Origin: Amycolatopsis sulphurea
Lineage (GTDB): Bacteria > Actinomycetota > Actinomycetes > Mycobacteriales > Pseudonocardiaceae
Length of the DNA stretch: 64,000 nt
Direction: 5' to 3'
Assembly (NCBI RefSeq): GCF_002564045.1
Contig: NZ_PDJK01000002.1
Location: 2,976,001 to 3,040,000, forward strand
Shown here in pieces: positions 33,548 through 41,116 of the stretch; positions within the stretch are counted from its first letter, which is position 1; each line of letters opens with the position of its first letter. Position numbers and translations under genes: made by a program. Under the pieces are notes generated by a model. It saw only the letters and a list, made by a program, of their open reading frames with translations. It was not told the DNA's origin and did not search any database.

Positions 33548-34216
33548 ATGCGACTGTTGATCGTCGAGGACGAAATGGAGTTCGCGGAGACCCTGCGTCG
33601 CGGACTGATCGCCGAAGGCTTCACCGTGGACGTCGCGCACACCGGCCGGGACGGGCTGTGGTCGGCGACCGAACACGACTACGACGCCGTGGTGCTGGAC
33701 ATCATGCTGCCCGAGCTGTCCGGCTACGAGGTGCTGAAACGCTTGCGCGCGGCGGAAAACTGGACGCCGGTGCTGATGCTCACGGCGAAGGACGGCGAGT
33801 ACGACGAGGCCGACGCGTTCGACCTCGGCGCGGACGACTACCTGTCCAAGCCCTTCTCCTTCGTGGTTCTGCTCGCCCGCCTGCGCGCGTTGCTCCGCCG
33901 TGGTGCGCCGGCTCGTCCGGCGGTGCTGACCGTACGCGATCTGCAGCTCGATCCGGCGGCCCGCACTGTCCACCGTGGAGAGACGCGGATCCAGCTGACT
34001 GCGCGGGAATTCGGGTTGCTGGAATTCCTGTTGCGGCGGCAGGGCGCGGCGCTGACCAAGAACGAAATCCTCGGCCACGTCTGGGATGCGCACTATGAAG
34101 GCGACGAGAACGTGGTCGAGGTGTACGTCGGTTACCTGCGGCGGAAGATCGATGCACCCTTCGGGACCCAAACCATCGAAACGGTGCGTGGGGTGGGTTA
34201 CCGCGTGATTCCGTGA
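33548..34216 (+). CDS. OmpR/PhoB-family response regulator
   Basis: A 222-residue regulator. The receiver domain (1-115) has the acidic pair ED at 8-9, phosphoacceptor Asp in VVLDIMLPELSGYE near 53, the switch Thr in LMLTAKD and Lys in DYLSKPFSF. The winged-helix DNA-binding domain (about 127-222) contains LTAREFGLLEFLLRRQG and VEVYVGYLRRKID, ending in the characteristic TVRGVGYRV. It is cognate to the kinase two bases upstream. A single GTGAAGGG palindrome begins seven bases after its stop and could be its terminator. Confidence 0.94.
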   Translation: MRLLIVEDEMEFAETLRRGLIAEGFTVDVAHTGRDGLWSATEHDYDAVVLDIMLPELSGYEVLKRLRAAENWTPVLMLTAKDGEYDEADAFDLGADDYLSKPFSFVVLLARLRALLRRGAPARPAVLTVRDLQLDPAARTVHRGETRIQLTAREFGLLEFLLRRQGAALTKNEILGHVWDAHYEGDENVVEVYVGYLRRKIDAPFGTQTIETVRGVGYRVIP

Positions 34217-34222
34217 CCGGTA

Positions 34223-34239
34223 GTGAAGGGACCCTTCAC
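34223..34239. repeat. single GTGAAGGGACCCTTCAC palindrome
   Basis: A 17-bp near-perfect palindrome (centre base A) directly after the response-regulator stop, separate from the larger element that begins 15 bases further on. Confidence 0.8.
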
Positions 34240-34253
34240 AGGTGGGTGCTCAC

Positions 34254-34450
34254 GGGGTGTCGGCAAAGTCGGTGTGAGGGGGCGCAGACTGCGGAGGTCT
34301 GTGAAGGGGCCCTTCACGGACTCTGAGTCTGTGAAGGGGCCCTTCACGGACCCGGGACAGGTCTGGCGCGTGTCGTCGATGATGACGCGGCAGCCACGGC
34401 TCTCGCTGCTGATCACGGGTCCTCGACCGACTTTGCCGGGACCCTAGGGG
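34254..34450. mobile_element. second copy of the MITE-like element
   Basis: The left end GGGTGTCGGCAAAGTCGG is at 34255-34272 and the matching inverted right end (inward AGGGTCCCGGCAAAGTCGG) at 34427-34445. Between them are the palindromes at 34301-34317 and 34331-34347 joined by GGACTCTGAGTCT, in the same order and spacing as in the 27180 copy, then about 80 unrelated bases. The flanks GGTGCTCAC (34245-34253) and GATGCTCAG (34451-34459) agree at seven of nine bases, consistent with an old target duplication. It lies between convergent genes. Confidence 0.65.
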
Positions 34451-34455
34451 GATGC

Positions 34456-34857
34456 TCAGGTGAAGGAGATCCGTCCGATTGCGCGAACCACGGCGGTGCA
34501 TCGGTTCTCGACGTACGCCAGCCCTGCCTCCTCGGCGATGCGCCGGGCTTTCTCGGACACGATCCCTTGTTGCAGCCAGAGCGCTTTCGCGCCGATGGCG
34601 ACTGCCGAGCGGGCCACCTCGGGGGTTTCCACGGACGGGCGGAAGACGTCGACCAGGTCCACCGGTTCCGGAATGTCCTCCAGCTTCCGGTACACCTTCT
34701 CGCCGAGCAGCTCGGTCGCCGACGGGTGCACCGGGATGATCCGGAACCCGTGCGCCTGCAGCACGGCCGGCACGGCGTGTGCCTCCTTCGACGGGTCGCG
34801 GCTGAGGCCGACCACGGCGATCGTGCGGGCACCGGCGAGGATTTCTTCTGGCGTCAT
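34456..34857 (-). CDS. CoA-binding (YccU-like) protein
   Basis: A 133-residue Rossmann-fold protein of the CoA_binding_2 family. Signatures: TIAVVGLSRDPSKEAHAVPAVL (about 12-33), RIIPVHP, GEKVYRKLEDIPEPVDLVDVFRP and AKALWLQQGIVSEKARRIAEEAGL. Related to the CoA-binding half of succinyl-CoA synthetase but without catalytic parts; physiological role unknown. The ATG at 34857 gives the normal length of the family. Its stop lies at the edge of the repeat element. Confidence 0.9.
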   Translation of the reverse strand: MTPEEILAGARTIAVVGLSRDPSKEAHAVPAVLQAHGFRIIPVHPSATELLGEKVYRKLEDIPEPVDLVDVFRPSVETPEVARSAVAIGAKALWLQQGIVSEKARRIAEEAGLAYVENRCTAVVRAIGRISFT

Positions 34858-34892
34858 ATCGCTAGAACGTTCGCGCGGCGTCGGTGATTCCG

Positions 34893-35459
34893 TCACAGCC
34901 GCCACAGGCGCAGGCCGCGAACCCGATAGACCGGCCACAGCACGTGCCACGGCGATCGACGGAGGAACGCAGCACTGCAAGCCAGAATGTTGCGGGCGGA
35001 GGTGATCGCCACCTCTTGGCGGTCCGGCCACGCCTCGCCGCGACCGCCGATCGACAGCCGGAAGACGGTGAGCAGCCCGCGTCCTTGCAGGTCGTAGCGC
35101 GCACCGGTGTCCCCGCTGTCCGGGTTCAACCGGGCAATCTCCGCGCCGTATGCGCGCGGTGATTCGAATCCGGCGGGTACGTCTGCCACGCTGCCAGCGA
35201 TCGTCTTGCCGTGTAGTCGCTGTACGAAGCGACGCAGCAGTCGGCGCTCCCACCACGGCAGCAACCGCCGGTGTGCGAGCAACGCCGCGCATTCGGTGTG
35301 GCCTAGCGAAAACACCGTGGCCGGCTCGTCGTACTGGCTCACTGTGGCCGGCTCGGCGAGGTGTACGCGCACTTCGTAACGTACGTGTGCGACGAGTTCG
35401 TCGAGCACTTCACGCCGGTCGAGTCGTGCTTTTGCCCGTGATGCCGCCCAGTCGCCCAT
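34893..35459 (-). CDS. hypothetical protein, 188 residues
   Basis: A soluble, Arg-rich protein beginning MGDWAASRAKARLDRREVLD. It has helical N-terminal and C-terminal parts and a middle rich in Leu and Arg (ERRLLRRFVQRLHGKT). The C-terminus RSPWHVLWPVYRVRGLRLWR is hydrophobic and basic and may be membrane-associated. I recognise no family and see no motif for catalysis. The codons are somewhat less GC-rich than those of neighbours. It is 36 bases upstream of the CoA-binding gene, same strand. Confidence 0.55.
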   Translation of the reverse strand: MGDWAASRAKARLDRREVLDELVAHVRYEVRVHLAEPATVSQYDEPATVFSLGHTECAALLAHRRLLPWWERRLLRRFVQRLHGKTIAGSVADVPAGFESPRAYGAEIARLNPDSGDTGARYDLQGRGLLTVFRLSIGGRGEAWPDRQEVAITSARNILACSAAFLRRSPWHVLWPVYRVRGLRLWRL

Positions 35460-35506
35460 GGCTCTCCCTCGGGTCGGGATGTCTCCCGCGCACCGTAGCC
35501 GCAGGC

Positions 35507-36010
35507 TTAGCCGATTTTCGAGCCGTACATCTCACCGAGGTCGTCAGCGATCAGCTCGATGCGCGCGCCGTCCGGGTCGGCGAAGTAGATCGACGTGCCG
35601 CTCTCCTCCTGGTACTGCACGCCCGCCTGGTCCAGCCGCTCCCGCGCGCCTGCCCACGCTTCCGGAGTCAGCGACAGCGCGAGGTGATGCAGCCCGCCGA
35701 GTACCTCCGCGTACGGGCCGAGATCCAGGCCCGGCAGGTCGAAGAAGGCCACTGCGTTGCCATTGCCCACGTCGAAGAAGAAGTGGCTGGAACCCGGGTA
35801 GTCGCGGTTTTCGATCAGCTCGGTGAGTGGGAAGCCCAGCACGTCCTGGTAGAAGGTGATGGTCTGTTCGACGTTGCTGGACAGCAGTGCGGTGTGGTGG
35901 ATCCCGCGCCCGACCGTCGGCTGCCGGGTCACCGCGGGGTGCAGGTGCTTGTCCCGCAGCCGGTCGCGGGCCTCGGTGAGCTGGGCGATCTCGGTCTGGG
36001 TGGGTGCCAT
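35507..36010 (-). CDS. VOC (glyoxalase/dioxygenase-fold) family protein
   Basis: A 167-residue metalloprotein-fold member. From the ATG at 36010 a helical lead (about 1-35) is followed by two beta-alpha-beta-beta-beta modules: GIHHTALLSSNVEQTITFYQ with a potential metal His, DYPGSSHFFFDVG, then GGLHHLALSLTPEAW and SIYFADPDGARIELIADD with a Glu ligand. Such proteins include ring-cleavage dioxygenases and glyoxalases; the reaction cannot be told. GAGAGGA precedes the start. No operon partner is evident. Confidence 0.85.
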   Translation of the reverse strand: MAPTQTEIAQLTEARDRLRDKHLHPAVTRQPTVGRGIHHTALLSSNVEQTITFYQDVLGFPLTELIENRDYPGSSHFFFDVGNGNAVAFFDLPGLDLGPYAEVLGGLHHLALSLTPEAWAGARERLDQAGVQYQEESGTSIYFADPDGARIELIADDLGEMYGSKIG

Positions 36011-36109
36011 TTCGGTCACGTCCTCTCTGGGAGCCAATACCGGGAACGGTACGCCCACAGTATCTCGCACGCAAGAGGTTTTCTGGCGAGATAATCCAAG
36101 GGGTGACGA

Positions 36110-36967
36110 TCAGTGGCCGGCGATCCGCCGGACACCGGCGACCACCCGTGGCCACACCTGCGGCGGCAGATCGTGTCCCATCCCCGGCACCAAGTCGAGG
36201 TCGGCGCCCAGCGCCCGTGCGGTCGCCCGTCCGCCGGACACGCGCACCAGCGGGTCTTTCGTGCCGTGCACCACCAACGCCGGCAGGGAAAGGCGACGCA
36301 ATCCGGCGGTGCGATCCGACGCGGAGAGGATGGCGCTGAGCTGCCGCGCCGCCCCGCTTGGGTTCACGCCCCGGTCGTAGGTGCGCTCGGCACGTGCCCG
36401 CATGCGCTCCTCGTCGAACGGATAGCCGGGCGAGCCGAGCATCCGGAACGTGTTCAGCGCCCGCGAGACGTACTCCTCGCGGGTCCGCGCTGCCGGGGCG
36501 AGCATCGCGGCCGCGGCGCGGAAACTCGGCGTCCCCACGAACCGGGCTCCGGTCGTGGACATGATGGAGGTGAGCGACCGGACCCGATCGGGACGGCGGA
36601 TCGCCAGCTCCTGCGCGACCATTCCGCCCATCGAGGCGCCGACGACGTGCGCCTGTTCGATATCGAGCGCGTCGAGCAGGGCGGCCGCGTCGTCCGCGAG
36701 GTCGCCGAGTGAGTACGGCGCGGAATGAAGCAGCAGCGCCCGCGCGAGGCCGGCCCGCCCGGACACCCACGACGAGCGCCCGACGTCGCGGTTGTCGAAG
36801 CGGATCACCCGGAACCCGGCTTCGGTGAACTGCGCACAGAGCTCGTCGTCCCACCAGATCATCGGCGCGGCGAGGCCCATCACCAGCAGCAGCGGCGGGT
36901 CCGCGGGATCGCCGAACGTCTCGAAGCACAGCTTCAGACCGTTCGCTTCGATCTGCTGCTCGGTCAT
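36110..36967 (-). CDS. alpha/beta-fold hydrolase
   Basis: A 285-residue hydrolase. Nucleophile elbow VVGASMGGMVAQ (Ser near 104), oxyanion segment LLLVMGLAAPMIWWDDE, acid in HGTKDPLVRVSGG and catalytic His in GMGHDLPPQVW. The WWDDELC segment and overall layout resemble actinobacterial esterases of the pimeloyl-ACP methyl ester carboxylesterase group, including anthracycline-methylesterase-like proteins. The ATG at 36967 overlaps the upstream stop (ATGA), so it is co-translated with the DUF1579 protein. Substrate unknown. Confidence 0.9.
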   Translation of the reverse strand: MTEQQIEANGLKLCFETFGDPADPPLLLVMGLAAPMIWWDDELCAQFTEAGFRVIRFDNRDVGRSSWVSGRAGLARALLLHSAPYSLGDLADDAAALLDALDIEQAHVVGASMGGMVAQELAIRRPDRVRSLTSIMSTTGARFVGTPSFRAAAAMLAPAARTREEYVSRALNTFRMLGSPGYPFDEERMRARAERTYDRGVNPSGAARQLSAILSASDRTAGLRRLSLPALVVHGTKDPLVRVSGGRATARALGADLDLVPGMGHDLPPQVWPRVVAGVRRIAGH

Positions 36968-37434
36968 CGCGTGGCCGTTTTCGTGTAGCGCGCCCGCAGG
37001 AACGGGCTGAATTCGAGGTCGTCGCCGAACCGCACATCGATCTCGTGGGTCAGGACGTCGCCATCCGGGGTCAGGCGGTGCTGCGCGACCCCGCGGTCGG
37101 TGTGCTTCTCCAGGTGCAGGGTGCCCTCGTGCCAGCTGCCGCGGGCGGGTGCGGCGGGTGGGAAACCGTAGCTGTCGAAGCCGTACCAGAGCGTCTCGCC
37201 GGTGTTCGGATCGACCGTGAAAACGTTGTGCCCCAACAGTTGTGAGCCGTCTTCGCGAGTCTGGACATAGTCCTGGACGAGTGCGAAACCATCGAGCGAG
37301 CAGCGGTAGTCGCAGGTGGCGGTGGCCGTCGAGGCGGGCGCCCACGGCGCTTCGGCGAGCTCTTCGGTGCCGGTCCATTCGCCGGCGAAGGCGGTGAGAG
37401 CTTCGTGCTCCGGGCCGCGGGTGGGCAGATCCAT
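36964..37434 (-). CDS. DUF1579-like heme/ligand-barrel family protein
   Basis: A 156-residue protein from the ATG at 37434 (MDLPTRGPEHEALTAFAGEW). The ALTAFAGEWTGTEELAEAPW opening, the CDYRCSLDGFALVQDYVQ strand pair, ETLWYGFDSYG and the final EFSPFLRARYTK are typical of DUF1579-type ten-stranded barrels. Function unknown. It is the first gene of a two-gene operon with the alpha/beta hydrolase, overlapping by four bases; a joint role in a small catabolic step is possible. Confidence 0.78.
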   Translation of the reverse strand: MDLPTRGPEHEALTAFAGEWTGTEELAEAPWAPASTATATCDYRCSLDGFALVQDYVQTREDGSQLLGHNVFTVDPNTGETLWYGFDSYGFPPAAPARGSWHEGTLHLEKHTDRGVAQHRLTPDGDVLTHEIDVRFGDDLEFSPFLRARYTKTATR

Positions 37435-37582
37435 CGGACTCCCTCCATTTCGACAGGCGCTCGACGGGCGCCTGTCCAAGGTGACATTAGCGAGTCGCTC
37501 CGGCGCCGATGGGTGTCTTGCCTGGGCCGCGTGATGCGCGGTACCGTCGCTAGAGCGATCTATCAAATCGGCAAGGGGGCCC

Positions 37583-38011
37583 GTGATGGATGTGCTTCGC
37601 GAAAAGGGACTCGCACCGCTGCGGGTGATCCTGGCGTTCTCGGTGCTCAGCACCGGTTTTCACTACTGGCACATGGTCGCCCGGCCGCGGGCGTACCCGT
37701 CAATCCCGGGGCTCGACGAGACCGTCGGCCAGGTCGGGGTCGGCGTGGCCTGGGTCGTCTTCACCGTCGTCGCGGTGCTCGGTTACCGCGCTTACCTGCA
37801 GGAACGCTATCGGCGGGCACTCGTACTGCTGCTCGTCTACTCGCTTTCCGGGCTGGTCACGGCGGGGCATTTCCTGATCGGATTCCCCGATTTGCCGCGA
37901 GTCTGGCTCATTCCGCTGGTCGGGGACACGGTGGCCGCCGTGGCGCTGTGGGCGTTCGTGAGCTGGGCCTGGGCGGCGCTCAACCGGGTACGAGTCTCTA
38001 CACAACATTGA
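37583..38011 (+). CDS. small membrane protein upstream of the box operon
   Basis: A 142-residue protein (GTG 37583, or the adjacent ATG) with four predicted transmembrane spans at about 11-31, 52-72, 80-102 and 108-132. The first spans include FHYWHMVARPRAYPSIPG, with two His that could face one side of the membrane. No known family is apparent. Its stop lies inside the candidate promoter-operator of boxC, 31 bases upstream, so its link to benzoate metabolism is only positional. Confidence 0.7.
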   Translation: MMDVLREKGLAPLRVILAFSVLSTGFHYWHMVARPRAYPSIPGLDETVGQVGVGVAWVVFTVVAVLGYRAYLQERYRRALVLLLVYSLSGLVTAGHFLIGFPDLPRVWLIPLVGDTVAAVALWAFVSWAWAALNRVRVSTQH

Positions 38012-38036
38012 CGCTCGTCGAGTTCGTGTAGACAAT
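37998..38036 (+). promoter_or_regulatory. putative promoter and operator of the box operon
   Basis: An inverted repeat CTACACAAC (37998-38006) and GTTCGTGTAG (38022-38031) brackets TTGACG (38008-38013). A -10-like GACAAT (38031-38036) stands 17 bases after it, seven bases before the boxC GTG, so the transcript would be nearly leaderless. A repressor bound to the repeat would block both promoter boxes. No regulator gene is adjacent. Confidence 0.5.
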
Positions 38037-38042
38037 CGGAGG

Positions 38043-39680
38043 GTGACCACCACGACACCTGTCACCTTCGAGCGCCATCCGGACCGCTACCGGCACTGGC
38101 GGCTGACCGTCGAAGGCGAGGTTGCCTGGCTCGAGATGGACGTCGATGCCGAGGGCGGGCTGGTGCCGGGATACGAGCTGAAGCTGAACTCCTACGACCT
38201 CGGCGTCGACATCGAGTTCTACGACGCCACCCAGCGGCTGCGCTTCGAGTACCCGCAGGTGCGCGCGGTGATCGTGACCAGCGCCAAGGACAAGGTCTTC
38301 TGTGCCGGCGCGAACATCAGGATGCTGGCGGCCTCGCCGCACGAGTGGAAGGTGAACTTCTGCAAGTTCACCAACGAGACCCGCAACGGGATGGAGGACG
38401 CCACCGAGTTCTCCGGCCAGACCTACCTGGCCGCGGTGAACGGCAGCTGCGCGGGCGGTGGCTACGAGATCGCGCTGGCCTGCGAGAAGATCCTACTGGT
38501 GGACGACAATTCGGCCACGGTCGCGTTACCGGAGGTGCCTCTGCTCGGGGTGCTGCCGGGGACCGGTGGGCTGACCCGGCTGGTGGACAAACGCCGGGTC
38601 CGCCGCGACCTCGCGGACGTGTTCGCCACCCGGCCGGACGGGTTCAAGGGCCGGACCGCCCTCGACTGGCGGCTGGTGGACGAGCTGGTGCCGCGTGCAG
38701 GGTTCCGGGAAAAGGTGCTGGCCCGAGCGCGTGAACTGGCCGCCGAGTCCGGCCGGTTGCCCGCGGAGGAAGGTGTCGAGCTGGCCCCGTTGGCCCCGGC
38801 GGTGACCGAGGGGGGCATCGAGTACCGGCACGTCCAGGTCGTCTACGACCGGCCGAATTCGCTGGTCACCATCACCGTGCGCGGCCCGTCCGGCGAGCCT
38901 GGGCTTGACGGCTGGTTGCTGCGGCTGACGCGCGAACTCGACGACGCGATCCTGCGGCTGCGCACGAACGAACCGGACCTCGGCACCTGGGTGCTGCGCA
39001 CGGCAGGCGATCCGGCGCAGGTGCTCGCGCACGAAGAGCCGGTGCTCATCGGGAAAGACTGGCTGAGCAACGAGATCCGGCACTATTTCAAGCGCACACT
39101 GAAACGGCTGGACGTCACCAGCCGAACCTTGGTCGCGTTGATCGAGCCGGGCAGTTGTTTCGCCGGGACGCTGCTGGAGATCGCGCTCGCCGCCGATCGT
39201 CAGTACATGTTGGACGGTCCGCCGATCGATGATGAGGGCTCCCCGGAACGTGCGTCGATCATGTTGTCCGAAGCCAACTTCGGCCTCTTCCCGATGGGAA
39301 ATGGGCTGTCCCGGCTGCAATCCCGGTTCTACGGCGACGAGGACCACTTGGCGTGGCTCGCGCGGGAACGCGGCCACGTACTCGACGCCGCCGAGGCCGT
39401 GGAGCTGGGTCTGGTCACCGACGCGCCGGACGATCTCGATTGGACGGACGAGATCCGGCTCGCGCTGGAGGGCCGTGCCTCGCTGTCGCCGGACGCGCTC
39501 ACCGGGATGGAGGCCAACCACCGTTTCGTCGGCCCGGAAACCCTGGAGACCAAGATCTTCGGGCGGCTCACCGCCTGGCAGAACTGGATTTTCACCCGGC
39601 CGAACGCCGCGGGCCCGGAGGGTGCGCTGCGGCGCTACGGCACCGGGCAGAAGGCGGTCTTCGACAGGAAGCGGGTCTGA
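38043..39680 (+). CDS. boxC: benzoyl-CoA-dihydrodiol lyase BoxC
   Basis: A 545-residue protein with two crotonase-like halves, the size and layout of BoxC. BoxC hydrolytically opens the ring of 2,3-epoxybenzoyl-CoA to an aldehyde plus formate. N-terminal half: KDKVFCAGANIRMLAASP and GSCAGGGYEIALACEKILLVDD; C-terminal half: LIEPGSCFAGTLLEIALAAD and NFGLFPMGNGLSRLQSRFYG. It starts at GTG 38043, a few bases after a candidate promoter, and leads the operon. Residue 162 (in VALPEVP) is encoded by TTA (38526-38528), so a bldA-type tRNA would be needed to express the pathway. Confidence 0.93.
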   Translation: MTTTTPVTFERHPDRYRHWRLTVEGEVAWLEMDVDAEGGLVPGYELKLNSYDLGVDIEFYDATQRLRFEYPQVRAVIVTSAKDKVFCAGANIRMLAASPHEWKVNFCKFTNETRNGMEDATEFSGQTYLAAVNGSCAGGGYEIALACEKILLVDDNSATVALPEVPLLGVLPGTGGLTRLVDKRRVRRDLADVFATRPDGFKGRTALDWRLVDELVPRAGFREKVLARARELAAESGRLPAEEGVELAPLAPAVTEGGIEYRHVQVVYDRPNSLVTITVRGPSGEPGLDGWLLRLTRELDDAILRLRTNEPDLGTWVLRTAGDPAQVLAHEEPVLIGKDWLSNEIRHYFKRTLKRLDVTSRTLVALIEPGSCFAGTLLEIALAADRQYMLDGPPIDDEGSPERASIMLSEANFGLFPMGNGLSRLQSRFYGDEDHLAWLARERGHVLDAAEAVELGLVTDAPDDLDWTDEIRLALEGRASLSPDALTGMEANHRFVGPETLETKIFGRLTAWQNWIFTRPNAAGPEGALRRYGTGQKAVFDRKRV

Positions 39681-39684
39681 ACCG

Positions 39685-41106
39685 ATGCCGGAAACAATCG
39701 ACTACGACGCCAAGATCCCGAACAACGTGCACCTCGCCGACGACCGGCGGCTGCAGCGCGCGCTGGAGGGCTGGCAGCCGAAGTTCCTGAACTGGTGGGG
39801 CGAGATGGGTCCGACGCTGGCGACCGAGGGCGTGTACCTGCGCACCGCGGTCAGCGTCGGCCGCGAGGGCTGGGCGCACTTCGACCATGTGAACGTGCCG
39901 GACTACCGGTGGGGGATCTTCCTCGCCGAACGGGACCCGGGCAGGCAGATCGCGTTCGGCGAACACCAGGGCGAGCCGGTGTGGCAGCAGGTGCCCGGCG
40001 AGTACCGGGCGGATCTGCAGCGGCTGATCGTGATCCAGGGCGACACCGAGCCGGCGTCGGTGGAGCAGCAGCGGCTGCTCGGGCTGACCGCGCCTTCGTT
40101 GTATGACCTGAGAAACCTGTTCCAAGTCAATGTGGAAGAGGGCAGGCACCTGTGGGCGATGGTGTACCTGCTGCACGCCTATTTCGGCCGGGAGGGCCGG
40201 GACGAGGCCGAGGGGCTGCTGCTGCGCAACTCCGGCAGCCCGGACGCGCCGCGGATCCTCGGCGCGTTCAACGAGGAGACGGCGGACTGGCTGGCCTTCT
40301 ACATGTTCACCTACTTCACCGACCGGGACGGCAAGTATCAGCTCGGCACGTTGAAGGAGAGTTCGTTCGACCCGTTGTCGCGAACGTGTGAGTTCATGCT
40401 GAAGGAGGAGGCGCACCACATGATGGTGGGCACCACCGGCGTGGACCGGGTGGTGCAGCGCAGTGCCGAGCTGATCCACGAGCACGACACGTACGACATC
40501 GCCGCGCACGGCGGAATTCCGCTCGAAATGATCCAGCGGTATCTGAACTTCCATTACACCGTTTCGCTGGATCTGTTCGGCAGCGAGACCTCCACCAACG
40601 CGGCCAACTATTACACCGCCGGGCTCAAAGGCCGCTGGCAGGAGACCCGGTGCAAGGACGATCACAAGCTCACCGACGACGCGCGAATGCTGGACCGTCC
40701 GCGCGACGACGGTACCTGGACCACCGACGAACTGCAGGCGATCCTGCTGCTCAACCTCGATCTGCGCGCGGAGTACACCGCGGACTGCCAGACCGGGGTG
40801 AACCGCTGGAACAAGATCCTCTCCGACGCGGGCATCGACTTCCGGTTCCGGCTGCCGCACCCTGGCTTCAACCGCGACGTGGGCATAAACTCCGGCCACC
40901 ACGTGACTCCGGACGGCACGCTCGTCGACGAGGCCACGTGGGAGGCGGCCCGGCACCAATGGCTGCCGACGGCGGAGGACCTGACGTTCGTCCGCTCGCT
41001 CATGTACCCGGTGTACGAGCGGGGGAAGATCGCGAGCTGGGTCGCGCCGCCGCGGCAGGGCATCAACGGGAAGCCGTTCGACTACGAGTACGTGCACCTC
41101 ACCTGA
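39685..41106 (+). CDS. boxB: benzoyl-CoA 2,3-epoxidase, oxygenase subunit BoxB
   Basis: A 473-residue class I di-iron oxygenase that epoxidises benzoyl-CoA. The carboxylate/His ligands are recognisable: NVEEGRHLWAMVYLL, FNEETADWLAFYMFTYFTD and LKEEAHHMMVGTTGVDRV. Benzoyl-CoA contact segments follow (NAANYYTAGLKGRWQE). The ATG at 39685 is four bases after the boxC stop. The reductase BoxA, which supplies electrons from NADPH, is not in this window, so another ferredoxin reductase must serve or boxA lies elsewhere. Confidence 0.95.
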   Translation: MPETIDYDAKIPNNVHLADDRRLQRALEGWQPKFLNWWGEMGPTLATEGVYLRTAVSVGREGWAHFDHVNVPDYRWGIFLAERDPGRQIAFGEHQGEPVWQQVPGEYRADLQRLIVIQGDTEPASVEQQRLLGLTAPSLYDLRNLFQVNVEEGRHLWAMVYLLHAYFGREGRDEAEGLLLRNSGSPDAPRILGAFNEETADWLAFYMFTYFTDRDGKYQLGTLKESSFDPLSRTCEFMLKEEAHHMMVGTTGVDRVVQRSAELIHEHDTYDIAAHGGIPLEMIQRYLNFHYTVSLDLFGSETSTNAANYYTAGLKGRWQETRCKDDHKLTDDARMLDRPRDDGTWTTDELQAILLLNLDLRAEYTADCQTGVNRWNKILSDAGIDFRFRLPHPGFNRDVGINSGHHVTPDGTLVDEATWEAARHQWLPTAEDLTFVRSLMYPVYERGKIASWVAPPRQGINGKPFDYEYVHLT

Positions 41107-41116
41107 GGGGGACGAC

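Noticed and set aside
34254-34450. A long non-coding RNA or attenuator of the response regulator
   Set aside because: The matched inverted ends and similarity to the 27180 insertion explain the structure better as a mobile element.
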